Source: Paratrimastix pyriformis (taxonomy: Eukaryota; Preaxostyla; Paratrimastigidae). From it: a DNA stretch of 52,655 nucleotides. A program made the position numbers and the translations under genes. Each line of letters starts with the position of its first letter. Position 1 is the stretch's first letter. Under the pieces are notes generated by a model. It was not told where the DNA came from. It searched no databases and worked only from the letters and a program-made list of their open reading frames with translations. The stretch is taken from positions 1 through 52,655 of the forward strand of contig JAPMOS010000204.1 of assembly GCA_027972325.1 (NCBI GenBank), read 5' to 3'. Positions 10,373-20,983 of this stretch are shown piece after piece.

Positions 10373-11061
10373 TTATCTTATCAAAAGCATTTGCTTGTAT
10401 TGCTCTTTGTTAGTCTTAGCTGAAATGCCTAAGTAGGTAATTGATGACTGCAAACTGTTCAATGTCTTCCTGAGTTGTGGTGGTAGAGTTTCTTTGACTC
10501 TCCATACTCAAATACGAGGTCATCAAATGTAAAACTACTTTCACATCTTTGTTTAACCTGATTTGGATTCAATTTCAATGCTACACTACATGCATATAGT
10601 GACTTGTATATTGTTTTCGTACCATCTGTCTTATTTGTCACTATTACTTGAGTCCTTGCTCCTTTCACATATTTCTCCTTCTTCTTGTATTCTCTCGGCT
10701 TGTAGTTCGACAAATCCTTGCAAAAGGTCTTCTTGTATTTCTCCTGTTGGTATTCTTTGCGCTCATCTTCAGTGCGACATGCTTTAATCATGTTAAGCAT
10801 CTTGAAACCCTTTTCTGTATATTCTTTGATGTATTTCTCTTCTATCTCTTTAATGTTCTCACAATCACAAATGGCTTCTATTTCTTCAATGGTAAACTTG
10901 TCAATACCTACTTCTCTCATTCTGCTGTAAAGCAGATGTGTACATCCACTCTTGACATGCGTTTTATGCACTGCCCATCTCGAACGGATGTTCTTTGTTG
11001 AACCTATATATAATTCATTCGGCTCAACAGTGTTGACTATCTTATATATGTAGTATTTCAT
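10373..11061 (-). pseudogene. Polinton B GIY-YIG endonuclease
   Basis: Starts MKYYIYKIVN and continues ELYIGSTKNIRSRWAVHK, the GIY-YIG signature (paired Tyr, Gly-Ser-Thr, catalytic Arg, and His in the HK motif), with a catalytic Glu expected in the following helices. The C-terminal third (KTIYKSLYACSVALKLNPN) looks like a NUMOD-type DNA-binding helix found in homing endonucleases. Such nucleases nick or cut DNA and can help spread of mobile DNA; mavirus also carries a GIY-YIG gene. It sits between the polymerase block and the VLTF3-like gene. Closely matches copy D; broken near its end. Confidence 0.8.
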
Positions 11062-11079
11062 TTTACTATACTATAGTAT

Positions 11080-11087
11080 TAGATAAT
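11080..11087 (-). promoter_or_regulatory. TCTA promoter-like box before GIY-YIG gene (copy B)
   Basis: ATTATCTA on the minus strand, 18 bases before the ATG at 11061. An adjacent palindrome-like CTATACTATAG lies between the box and the start. Confidence 0.4.
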
Positions 11088-11111
11088 ATTTCAACTGTAT
11101 TTAAGTCACTT

Positions 11112-11309
11112 TCATTTTTGATTTTCAGTTGGTGCTTCCAAATTATAATGAATTCTGCTTTGCTCTCTGCCCTGTTTCTGTAACTCTCCATACACTACAG
11201 TTTCTTCTAACAATGCTTCTAATAGGTTGGTTATGTCTTTCATTGAGCGTTCAATTGATGTCAGTTTAGCATTCATCTTGTCAAATGTTGACTGTTGATA
11301 TGGTTCCAT
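11112..11309 (-). CDS. Polinton B small coiled-coil protein
   Basis: A 60-70-residue frame beginning MEPYQQSTFDKMN, with heptad-like leucines and isoleucines (KLTSIERSMKDITNLLEALLEE). It is kept in copy D at 49404-49610. It starts just downstream of the polymerase gene in the same orientation. Function unknown; a small oligomeric cofactor or structural protein is possible. The last residues differ between the copies. Confidence 0.5.
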   Translation of the reverse strand: MEPYQQSTFDKMNAKLTSIERSMKDITNLLEALLEETVVYGELQKQGREQSRIHYNLEAPTENQK

Positions 11310-11331
11310 AATAATGAACGCTGATAAAATT

Positions 11332-14300
11332 TCACTTAGTCTTCGATTGCTCCATTTTAATCCGGTAATGCAACGGATGGTGCAACCATCCATTCGATTA
11401 TGCAATCTTGATTGCATAATGCCGCGTAACTATCAGTCTTGTTTCTGAGATACCTTTTATCATCATAAGAGCACAATGCAAACTTGTTCACTGATACTGC
11501 ATAGAGTTGGTGATATTTGCTTTGAATTGCACAGAACTTCACCTTAGGATGTGCCTTATCAATCTCTTCATCATTCTTTTCTCCATCTCTTCATTCTTTT
11601 CTTCATCTCTTCGTCAATCTCTTCATCAATCTCTTCATCATTCTGTTTGCGTTTTGGCTTCAGACATTCTGAGTTCAAACAGTCCATGAACCTTTGTGTG
11701 ATAATTCCTGTTTAATTGCTGACTTCTTCACACCTTTGCATTTGGCATGCTTCTCTTCATCACCTTCTATGACATATGAATACATCTTCGAACGTAATCC
11801 ACAGAACTCTATGATTTGCTTGCCTTTGGCTTCATCCTTGAACTTTCCAATCTTGGCAATGTTCTTTTCGCTGAATAGCGCATTGTCCTCTGGATAATTG
11901 GATGTATCGAGTTCGTCTTCAAATTCTTTCATATCTTCATATATGTCTTCTGTCTCCACTGCAACACATAAACTGTCAGTATCTGTGAATAGCAATTTGA
12001 CTTTGTCTCCATACTTTGCTTTGAGTGTGTTGTAGTAAAAGTCATACATGTGCATCTTGGATAAGTCTAATATTGATTGCCCAACTGCTATTGGCATGTT
12101 CAATTTGACTGATGTCTGTCTTGCATGTATGCCTACGAGTTTATCTCCAAATATCACTGTCTTCTCATAATTTGGCTTGGCTACGAGCTTACGTGCCTTC
12201 TCCTCACTGGATGTTAGTGTAAAGTTGATGTGAGAACGATTGTTCTGCATGGTTTTTCCAAAGACTGCATTGTTGGCTAATTTGAATAGTGCCTTCTCGA
12301 ATTCATTCTTTGTTTTGAACGCTCGTTGGTATTGAATCCTATGTAGTCTTCTAACCAATCATCTTGTTTAAAACTCATCACTCTTTTGACTGCTTTCAGT
12401 TCCATTCCTAAACTCAAATATAGCTGGAGTGCACGATAATGCACAACATAATCAGTCTTGTCTTCAAAATCACAAATCAACTTCTCAACTTTTGCCTGCT
12501 TTAGGCTTAAATTCGTCTTCAACAACTTCTGGTATTCAGATAACTTTTCATCTTCTACAACCTTCTTGCATGGTGCTAATGGATAATCATTGTGCATGTC
12601 ATGTAGTTCTTTTGGATATGATAAATCCACTTCTAATATGTAGCCTCTATCTCCATTCTTGTCTAATGACATTATCTTGCTCTTCGTGAACTTGCTTACG
12701 TTCTTTTCCCATTGAAAATCAGTCGTTGGTAGTCTATAACTCATTGCTTTGCCGTAAAGGTTGTTAGCATCGAGATACAGAATGTACACCGTTTTGCCCT
12801 CTTTGTTGTATGTCTTCATGTACTTGTTGTTGGCTTGACAATATCTGTTCGTTATCATTGAAATCCCTCCTCGAATACCCTTCTCAATAAACAAATGCAT
12901 GTCCATTTGTGTGTCATTAAATAGGTCTAACTCCACCTTCGAACGCTTCAGTGCCGCATCCCATGACATTGCTGGTAATGACACGTAACATACCGGATCG
13001 AGCCCGTAATTTTTTATACACATGCTACGAAACTTTTCGAAGACATCTGCTAATAGTAACACATCAGTTTTAAGGTATATGTCATGATAATCACCTAACG
13101 TTTCACATTCAAATGTGTTCCATACTGTCTGTGCATGTGCATAATCTTCATCAGATATGGCTTTATCGTTTAGTTTACTGTAAAATGCTTCCTTTGGTGG
13201 CAATTCAGTCTCATCGAACTTCTCCATTGTGTTCAAATAGTCATATGGATAAACACCCTTCTGGCATAAAAGTTTCAGGTTCTCTTCACTGATTCCTTCC
13301 CAATCTGCTTTTGTTCTGATAAAATCATCGTAGTTGTTCTTCCCTAAGTTCTCTGATAATTTATCCAATGATTCTGTCATGAATGCAAAACTGTCTTTGA
13401 ACTCTATATTTCCATCCATCGAGAACGACAGATACTTCTCTTCAGTCAATGCTAAGCATGTAATTTTCTCACTAAAGTTCCCTATTTCTTGCATTAAGAG
13501 GTGAGAATCATAACCCTTTAGATTGTGAAAGAAAACTGGTACCTTGTAATTCTTCAGACTGAATAATAAGTTACATCCATTATGTGCTGCCCTCGATATT
13601 CACCCGTAATATGATCATGGTCTCTCACTTTATCTGATTCATCTTCAATCTCTCGTCCACAAATATGACACACAGTGGCTTTATCAAACTCTTTTGTTGT
13701 TCCTTCGATAAGTTCATCTCACAGTTCCTTTTGACTATCTTCAGTATCGTTTTACGCTCTTCGATGATGGATTTTAAGAAATGCTCAACTGCTCCTTCAC
13801 CACGATACAATTGTATTGGTCTCTCAAACTCTGGATAATTACTGACAACTTTGTATGCATATGAACACACATTATGGTGCTGATATGCTGCTTTTATTTT
13901 TCTCATCGTCATCATCATCAATTGGTGTTGTGAGTGCTTCGAAATCTGCATAAATCGCAAAAGGTTGCTTCACTGATTTTGATATATGCTTGAATTCGAC
14001 ATGAGCATCTTCTTCTATTGGTAACCATGCTTGACAACATTCATGCTCATAGCACACTGGTTTATGCCTTTGCAACAGGCTTTCATTCCAAAATCCATGC
14101 ATACAGTTCAGACAAAAATACTTTTTTCCATTGTGACTGTTCTGGCTTGAACTTAAGAGACGAGACAAATCTTTAATCAACACATAATGTGAGTTGGTTT
14201 CTGTCTTCTCACATCCTTCTCCTTTCATCACCTCTGTATTCTCATCGAGCTCTGTTATACGTAGCATATTGACTACTGTTTTAGCCGTATTCCAAATTGG

Positions 14301-15268
14301 TGAGACATACAATGGATTGAAGACAACTGATGTCTTCTTCTCCTTCTTAACCTTTTTGTTGTGATATGATGCTCGATCACATTGATGGCTATGTTATTTT
14401 TAGCTTCAAATCGTGGTATACTGTCAATTTCCATTGGAAAATGAATGCCCTTAAAGTCGAGCTCATTGTCATACTTCATGTATTGCTTCACTCTCTCCGG
14501 ATGCACATCAACTGGATGCAATGTTGCTAAAACACTCCATTTAAAACACTCATTGTCATCATTCTGAATATTTATCAATGCTTTCTTCTGGTTCAATACC
14601 TCTGGTAATTCAATGTAACTGCTTCCACGCATTGGCTTGTATGAGGCTACATTCAAAACACATTCTCAATACGTTTTAGGACCCATGCACTTCCATTGTT
14701 AACAAAATTGTCCACGAGCTCTTGGATTCTCGACACTGCATTCCCAATTCCTTCTTCAATGTCTTTCTTACCGAGAATTCGAATGCTGCCTGATGAAAAG
14801 TGTCCATACATTGACTTGTCTTCTTTGGTGAACTGACATTTCAACACGATGTTCAGTTTGAACTGTCCTCCCTTCATCTCTTCATATAATATCTTTTTAT
14901 CATTCCTTCAGTGTCCACAAAACACCTCTCGACACTTTGTTTGTAGTCAGTTGCCTCGATCTTTCCATGGTTCATAATAGAATAGTTCTTCATGAAACCT
15001 TTCATAGCTTTTTGCATTCTACCACTTCATATTGTGCTATTTTTCCAAACTCATCTTCGACGTTTTCTGCTCCTTTTGTTGATAAGGCATCTACATCAAT
15101 AACTTCTTCTTGTGCAATCTTCACTTCTTTCTTTTCTTTCTTTTCCTTCTTTTCCTGTTTTGGTGACGTTGCCTGACGTTTATTTATGTATTCTTCGAAC
15201 AACTTCTTCGCCTCTTCATCTGAGAGTCCATCAAATGCAACAAATGGATTTGCGGTTTTAGTTGTCAT
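11332..15268 (-). pseudogene. Polinton B protein-primed DNA polymerase B, broken
   Basis: The gene starts MTTKTANPFVAFDG and has a Lys/Glu-rich N-terminal region. Then come the Polinton-typical segments: KALINIQNDDNECFKWSVLA, a CLNCMHGFW zinc-like segment with a CHICG and DHDHITG knuckle, exonuclease motif YADFEA, polymerase motif A LDANNLYGKAM, motif B LANNAVFGKTM and motif C TDTDSL. The order is that of animal-type Polinton polymerases, which replicate the element from a protein primer at the TIRs. It is divergent from the integrase with about 100 bases between starts. The copy is a fossil with several breaks. A double-hairpin element sits near its 3' end and is absent from copy D. Confidence 0.9.
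11375..11420 (-). repeat. Double-hairpin element 5 (absent from copy D)
   Basis: Plus strand: stem GGATGGT / ACCATCC with loop GCA (11375-11391), spacer ATTCG, second stem ATTATGCAATC / GATTGCATAAT with loop TT (11397-11420). It lies near the 3' end of the polymerase gene of copy B. The same place in copy D (around 49330-49350) has matching flanks but no hairpins. GCATTA occurs on both sides on the minus strand and could be a 6 bp target duplication. Confidence 0.75.
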
Positions 15269-15369
15269 GTCTATAGTAGTGTGAGATAAAATTTTTTCAT
15301 AATATTTTATTAATCTATAAATTTAAGGTTTCTCTAAGTCACTTTTAATTTTATAACTTCATTATACTA

Positions 15370-16403
15370 ATGGAAAAGACCATTCAAAATGCTTATAGCA
15401 ATCCTAAAACGGGCTTTGTTTCTGCTCCTAAATTGTATCGAAAACTCAAACAAGATGACAAGAAAATCACCTTAGATGCTGTCCAAAACGTGCTAAATAA
15501 GACACCTGATTATCAAATCATGAAAGAAGATAGAAAACCCAAAAGTTCAACACGATTGTGGCTCATACTGCTCTCGCATGTGTTCAGATGGATATCATCA
15601 TCTATGATCGTTTTAAGACGAGAACTGGATTCGAGAACATCCTCTGTGTTATTGATGTGTACTCTCGTTATGCTGCCTGTCGTCCACTTAAAACAAGAAA
15701 GCCCACTGAGGTTCTCAAAGCAATTAAAAGTATCTTCCATGATGACTTAAAAGGTACTCCTGAAAACATCAACTGTGACAATGAATTCCAAGCTAAACAA
15801 TATGTCAAATGGATGACTGATAATCATGTTGTGGCTCATTTCAGTGACCCTGAAGAAATCAATAAGAATAGTATTGTTGAACGATTCAATCGTACAATTG
15901 CTCTCAAACTACAACGTTGGCGTCTCTCTTCTGGTGACTCCGATTGGACTAAAGTTCTTCCTGATTTGGTATCTTCTTACAACAATGATTACCACAGAAC
16001 CATTAAAGCAACACCTTATAATGTGTTCAACAACCATGATACAAACAAACAATCAGTCACTCAAATAGAACGTATTTATAATATTGGTGACCATGTTCGT
16101 GCTGTTCGAAAGCTCAAAGCATTCGCTAAAGGTGATGAAGTAAAGTATTCTCTCGCTGTCTATATCATTGACTCATTCGATGGTAAAAAGTATGTTCTCA
16201 AGAACCTGAAGTCTGGAGAACTGTTGAAAAAACACTACAAACAATATGAGTTGAAGAAGGTTGGTGAAATCATCGAGAAGGAGAGCACTGAAAAAGCTGT
16301 CAAGAAGATTGATGACACAAAGAAGAAAAGACTCGTCAAACGAAGACTGACTCGAGAAGGTATTGACACAGATAATATAATGCATGATATGAAGCTCCGT
16401 TAA
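15370..16403 (+). pseudogene. Polinton B retroviral-type (rve) integrase
   Basis: A protein of roughly 340 residues with an rve core: QMDIIIYD (first Asp), NCDNEFQ (second Asp) and NSIVERFNRT (Glu), the DDE triad that joins element ends to target DNA. The C-terminal part is Lys-rich. It is adjacent to the TIR and divergent from the polymerase gene, the normal Polinton arrangement. The tail-to-tail neighbour is the 56-aa ORF, whose stop overlaps its stop. The copy is broken. Confidence 0.88.
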
Positions 16404-16570
16404 TGGAAATATTCATTTTCATACACTATTGTTGTGGAATCGTCACTCTCATCTCCTTTCTTCTTAGTTATTGTAACAGTGAAATATTCATCACCATGAA
16501 GCTTAATCAACTCCTGTAGGAGTTCAAATAGCGCCCTATCAATCTTAACTGGATGCTTATCACAATTCAT
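16400..16570 (-). CDS. Polinton B 56-aa ORF next to the TIR
   Basis: Begins MNCDKHPVKIDRALFELL and ends YENEYFH. It is 56 residues, acidic, and identical in reading to the frame at 44188-44358 in copy D. Conservation of a complete short frame in both copies supports it as a gene. The stop codon overlaps the convergent integrase stop. A TAGATAAT box (ATTATCTA on its strand) lies 17 bases upstream. Function unknown. Confidence 0.6.
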   Translation of the reverse strand: MNCDKHPVKIDRALFELLQELIKLHGDEYFTVTITKKKGDESDDSTTIVYENEYFH

Positions 16571-16587
16571 TCTCTATATACTAACTA

Positions 16588-16595
16588 TAGATAAT
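16588..16595 (-). promoter_or_regulatory. TCTA promoter-like box before 56-aa ORF (copy B)
   Basis: ATTATCTA on the minus strand, 17 bases before the ATG at 16570; the same box and spacing occur in copy D. Confidence 0.4.
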
Positions 16596-16667
16596 TATTT
16601 TTTCTTCAAATACCTTTACATGTTAATCAACTGCTATCACTCGTTCACTATTTCATTGAGTTAGCCC

Positions 16668-17449
16668 CAGTTGCTCATTGAATTATCATCTTAAAACACT
16701 CAGAGCTCAAATGATGAAACGCTGTTTTTATCTCTTTGAAATAGAAGGTAAATCTGATTGATTTCTCTTTCAATTCATGTCAAAGCTGAGTAAATTTTCG
16801 CTTTAAAGGGCTCGGTGCTGAAATCAAATTTCATATTGTTTTATCATTTTGTCATAGTTTTCCATTTTCATAGAATCAATTATTTGAGCTGATTCAATCA
16901 AAAAGAATGCATCATTTACTTAAGATTGATGCATTATTTAATGATCACTTTTGAAAAGCACTTTTGTCACAATTTTATTTTGAATGAAGAGATAAGCTGT
17001 TTCTGATTGAATTCTCTTTCGTTTGATGCTTAAGATGATTGAATTGTTTGATTTGACAAAAATGGCAAAATAATTTCTGGGACAAAAATGGAAAAAAATT
17101 GAAAATGCATGGAGAATTCGCTTTTGCCTCTAATTTCGTTTGTAGCTCGAATGAATTGATGCTTAAATCAGTCAAAGCTGATTAAAATAAAATGCTCGTT
17201 TTACTTAAAAACATTGAGAAAAAGATTTTGCTCTGAAGAAATCGATTTTTGCCTCAAATAACGTTTGTAGCTCGAGAAAATTAATGCTTAAATCATTCAA
17301 AGCTGATAAAATAAAATGCTCCTTTTCGATAAAAATAATGAGAAAAAAGATTTTGTTCTGAAGAAATCGATTTTGCCTCAAATAACAACGCAAGCGTGAA
17401 AAATTGTGTGTGAAAATCGCTTGTCTCAGAACTCTCCTTTATAACTACT
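16668..17449 (+). repeat. Polinton B terminal inverted repeat, integrase side (about 782 bp)
   Basis: Matches 43300-44090 in inverted orientation and, from 16668 outward, the fibre-side repeats at 2569-3360 and 20984-21774. It ends at 17449 and joins directly to fibre-gene sequence of copy C. No gene is supported inside. Homopolymer runs are generally shorter here than in the other three copies. Confidence 0.9.
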
Positions 17450-20203
17450 AATGGACTCGTCAAATTCAATAGTGATGTCATTTTGCCTTCTGCTCCTATT
17501 CCTGACATGTCAATTGGACAACTGTCTAATGTGGATGTGTCAACTGGACTTGTCGATAAACAAACACTACTTTATGACGCTTCCACACAATGCTGGAAGA
17601 ATTCAACTGCAAATGAATCAACCACTGCTAAATACAATACCATCACAGAAATGTCTGCCGGTAATGGCACTTCAGTTAATAATGTACTTCTGGCTTCTGG
17701 AAAAATCACCGCAACTAATGCACAAATCACCTCTTTTACCACCGCTGGATTGGTTCATTGTGACGCCTCTGGAAAGATGTCATCATCAACTTTGATCAAT
17801 TCAGATATTACTGATGGCACAATTAATGATTCTAAACTTAACACTATTAGCACCGCTGGAAAAATAGCTAACTCTGCTACAACTGCTACTGATGCAAGTT
17901 CTGCCTCCACTATTGTTCTTAGAAATGCAAGTGGTGACACTAAAGTAAACAATCTCTCTGCAAACACTGTATTAGCAAACTCTGTCAAATCAGTGACTTC
18001 TGGAAACTTAGACATTCAATCAAATGGTAATGTAAACATTGATATTGATAATGACAATAATGAAACGGGCAAAAACTTCACTGTAACTACAAACAATGGC
18101 GCCTCTACATTGTTCCAAGTGAATGATGCTGGAAAAATTATCATTCCTACAATGGCTTCTGCTAATATAGTTCATTCCACTGCAACTGGTGAATTGGCTG
18201 TATCTAAAATCATATCGACTGATATCGTTGATGGAGCTGTGACTGATGCAAAAATAGCCTCTTTATCTATTCCTAATGCGCCTTCAACAATTGTGCAACG
18301 TGATGCTAATAGCAAAATATACTGTGCTACTGTGGTAGCTGATAAAGTGGCTCCTACTGGTGCAACATTGAGTGTTCCTGCTGCTATCTCATGCAATTCT
18401 ATCACTTCTGGTGCTGTTCTATGCACTGGAACTCTAAAGACTACAATAACAGATGCTCCAATCCTCGGAACTGACTCATCTGGATATGTTGTAACTGGTG
18501 CTTTTCCACTCGCTGTAACGGCTAATTCAATAACAACTACTGGTGGCAACTTAATCATAAACAATCCAATAGCTGTTGACAACATAATTCCTCTTAATAC
18601 TTCTCTCAAAATAGGTAACTTCACAGTAAATTCCACTGACACCACATTCGAAAATGCTGATAACACTACCTTCACTATTAAGTCAAAAGGCAACATAAAA
18701 TACAATAGTGATTACAATGCTAATGACACTTCTCCAAATCATACATTCACTATTGGCGCAACTGACATGCTTTCTATATATTCCAATAAAGTTAAGACTG
18801 CATTTCCATTTGAATGTCCATTTATTGGCTCAAACACTGGCTCTCTCAAAATATCAATGTATCCTTATGGTAACACAAACTGGGGCATTTATCAAGCAAG
18901 CTCTGGTGCAAATGCTGACTTCTCTGGTACTGGTTCTGCATGCGCCGGCTTTGATATGAACAATGCAATTCGATTCCGTGTCTATGACAGTTCTTCAACT
19001 GGAATAATCTTCGAAAACTCAAACAATGTATGCAACTTCTCTGCAAATGCTAACACTGGTACTTTCTGGACTCGTGGACTGCTGACGGCTGGTGGAAATT
19101 TGGCAAGCCCTAAAATCAGTTCACCTGCTTCTTCCGCAAATCTCGGGCTTAGAATTGGTTTCAATGGAACTGTTGATAACGCCTGGGGCGCTTACATGTC
19201 TGCAACCACTTCATTTGACAATTCAACTGCATGCGTTGGAAATGATTTCTCTGGTCAAGCACTTCGACTTCGTGCATATAACAATGCTAACTGCGGTATG
19301 ATATTCGAAAATAGTGACAATGTCATGAACCTCTCATGCAATGCAAACAGTGGTAATCTTTGGCTACGTGGCATGGCAACACTGAATGGTGGCTTAAAAC
19401 TACCTAACAACACCTCCGGATATCTATATAGTGATGCAAATGGTAATATCACCGCAACTACTGTAACTTCCACTTCTGCTCAGTCTCTCGCTGCTAATAG
19501 TGGCTCTTCCACTAATATCTCATCGAATAATAATCTTATTAACATTTCTGGTGATACTACAAGTTCATACTTTAATGCAAATAACGCTAACTTTGGAGTT
19601 GTTTTTAATGTTGGAGGGGCTAATGTGATTAACTTTGGTAAGACTCGTGTGACTTCACCTGTCATATTAGCTACTGCTCAATCAACTGGTGATTCTCTGC
19701 AAATGTACATCGATACTACTGGAAAAATACATGTTCCTACATCCTCAATTCGATACAAGGAGAACGTAATGGATATGGCTGATACGTCATATTTATATAA
19801 GTTACGTCCCGTCAATTTCAATTACAAGGCTGATGAGAAAAAGGTCAAATGCTATGGTCTAATAGCTGAAGAATGTGTTGATGTATGTCCTGATTTAGTA
19901 TATTACAAGGATGGCGCTGTTGAAGGTATTCGACAAGATCGTTTGCCTTTCATGATGCTCAATGAGATGAAAAAACTAAAGGCACATTGTGATTCACTCA
20001 CTGATGAAAACATGTCATTAAAAGCTCAAATAGAAACACTTAAAACTGCTGTAGCGGAAATCAGACAGATGATTTCTGTTACGTTCGAAACTACTCAACC
20101 TTCTTCAATTGATAATGGTAAAATGGCATTCTATCTCGCTGATGACTCAACACTGAAGGCTACATGGAAGATAAACAATGTACGACAAGCTACCAATATT
20201 TAA
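17450..20203 (+). CDS. Polinton C fibre/spike protein with S74 intramolecular chaperone
   Basis: The open frame continues upstream to the junction with copy B at 17449, so the natural start is not here. More than 900 residues remain. The N-terminal half is Ser/Thr/Asn-rich shaft sequence. Two related segments follow, NWGIYQASSGANADF...WTRG and NAWGAYMSATTSFDN...WLRG, an internal duplication of about 85 residues. Near the C terminus is a peptidase S74 module: SSIRYKENVMDMAD with Ser and Lys five residues apart, as in the self-cleaving dyad of phage tailspikes, then YGLIAEE and a coiled coil (LKAHCDSLTDENMSL). About 60 residues follow. The module suggests a trimeric receptor-binding fibre. Its stop overlaps the convergent neighbour by 14 bp. 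Confidence 0.8.
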   Translation, partial: NGLVKFNSDVILPSAPIPDMSIGQLSNVDVSTGLVDKQTLLYDASTQCWKNSTANESTTAKYNTITEMSAGNGTSVNNVLLASGKITATNAQITSFTTAGLVHCDASGKMSSSTLINSDITDGTINDSKLNTISTAGKIANSATTATDASSASTIVLRNASGDTKVNNLSANTVLANSVKSVTSGNLDIQSNGNVNIDIDNDNNETGKNFTVTTNNGASTLFQVNDAGKIIIPTMASANIVHSTATGELAVSKIISTDIVDGAVTDAKIASLSIPNAPSTIVQRDANSKIYCATVVADKVAPTGATLSVPAAISCNSITSGAVLCTGTLKTTITDAPILGTDSSGYVVTGAFPLAVTANSITTTGGNLIINNPIAVDNIIPLNTSLKIGNFTVNSTDTTFENADNTTFTIKSKGNIKYNSDYNANDTSPNHTFTIGATDMLSIYSNKVKTAFPFECPFIGSNTGSLKISMYPYGNTNWGIYQASSGANADFSGTGSACAGFDMNNAIRFRVYDSSSTGIIFENSNNVCNFSANANTGTFWTRGLLTAGGNLASPKISSPASSANLGLRIGFNGTVDNAWGAYMSATTSFDNSTACVGNDFSGQALRLRAYNNANCGMIFENSDNVMNLSCNANSGNLWLRGMATLNGGLKLPNNTSGYLYSDANGNITATTVTSTSAQSLAANSGSSTNISSNNNLINISGDTTSSYFNANNANFGVVFNVGGANVINFGKTRVTSPVILATAQSTGDSLQMYIDTTGKIHVPTSSIRYKENVMDMADTSYLYKLRPVNFNYKADEKKVKCYGLIAEECVDVCPDLVYYKDGAVEGIRQDRLPFMMLNEMKKLKAHCDSLTDENMSLKAQIETLKTAVAEIRQMISVTFETTQPSSIDNGKMAFYLADDSTLKATWKINNVRQATNI

Positions 20204-20873
20204 GCAAAAGAGACTTTGAATTGTCTGCTTTCTTCTTCCCTTCTTTCACTATAAGTAGCTGTTTGCATGAGGCTGAGATTCCATAATGCTGCTTATCATC
20301 AACCCATACTTTAAGTTGGACTATCATTTTAACTGTGCTCCCTGGATTGACGGCTTTCCGTAAATCCTCGTTTGTTTGTATTGTTGTGTCCTGTTTTACC
20401 TCACCATCTTCACCTTTTCGGAAGACACTCGGATACAGTGTATCTGCATATCCAACTGCTACTTTATAGTAGCTCGGAAACTTGTCATTATCACTCGTCT
20501 TGGCAAATGATTTGTATTGAAATTCATCTGGTTTGCCTTCTTCGAAAGTACCATTCACAATGCTTTCCACATTGTTTTGACAGTACTTCTCGAGCTTGTC
20601 TATCATCTTCTTAAAGTCATCGCCTACATTCTCAACTGGTAACCTGATGGTTTTAGTGTTCTCGTAAAAGTTCACTCCATAAGGCCCTAAGTCGATTTGT
20701 GGCGTCTGAACTAATAGGTTACTACCATTATGTTCAATGTGACACATCTTCATTGCCTTCTCTTGCTTCCTGGACGATTCAGATAAGGCTTCAATTGACA
20801 GCTTCTTAACTGTGAAATCGTTCGGAATGATCACAACTGGCATATCAGACTCAACAGATTGCTTGCTTGACAT
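20190..20873 (-). CDS. Polinton C DUF5871-like single-stranded DNA-binding protein candidate
   Basis: A 227-residue frame starting MSSKQSVESDMP. It has SNLLVQTPQIDLGPYGVNFY in the first third and MIVQLKVWVDDKQHYGIS near the end. This pairing (QTP...GxYG early; hydrophobic-W-x-x-x-x-x-YG late, followed by a positively charged tail) matches the layout of the ssDNA-binding proteins of large DNA viruses (DUF5871, OB-fold). Its likely job is coating displaced strands during protein-primed replication. It lies between the fibre gene and the TIR, and an ATTATCTA box lies 23 bases before its start. The assignment is by eye, so moderately sure. Confidence 0.5.
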   Translation of the reverse strand: MSSKQSVESDMPVVIIPNDFTVKKLSIEALSESSRKQEKAMKMCHIEHNGSNLLVQTPQIDLGPYGVNFYENTKTIRLPVENVGDDFKKMIDKLEKYCQNNVESIVNGTFEEGKPDEFQYKSFAKTSDNDKFPSYYKVAVGYADTLYPSVFRKGEDGEVKQDTTIQTNEDLRKAVNPGSTVKMIVQLKVWVDDKQHYGISASCKQLLIVKEGKKKADNSKSLLLKYW

Positions 20874-20896
20874 TAGTGGTTATTATATACTAACTA

Positions 20897-20904
20897 TAGA
20901 TAAT
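20897..20904 (-). promoter_or_regulatory. TCTA promoter-like box before ssDNA-binding-like gene (copy C)
   Basis: ATTATCTA on the minus strand, 23 bases before the ATG at 20873. Confidence 0.4.
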
Positions 20905-20983
20905 AATTTTTCTTAAAATACCTTTACTGATTCAGTGATTATAATGAGTGCGCATTCTGATGAGATATTCCTCATTATATCAT

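Larger units (their letters stand above)
3361..17449 (-). mobile_element. Polinton/Maverick copy B (partial, capsid gene to integrase-side TIR)
   Basis: About 14 kb of a Polinton whose integrase-side TIR is on the right (outer end 17449, ATAACTACT). Parts from right to left: TIR, 56-aa ORF, integrase, DNA polymerase B, coiled-coil ORF, GIY-YIG nuclease, VLTF3-like protein, 270-aa unknown, L1/F9-like membrane protein, 434-aa unknown, 230-aa unknown, an unassigned short ORF and capsid protein. It is interrupted on the left by copy A; its own left part (rest of capsid, fibre, ssDNA-binding protein, other TIR) would lie left of the window. On the right it joins the middle of the fibre gene of copy C, with AATGGA as candidate target duplication. 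The copy is broken, about ten to fifteen breaks, but close to copy D in sequence and so young. It carries five double-hairpin elements. Confidence 0.88.
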
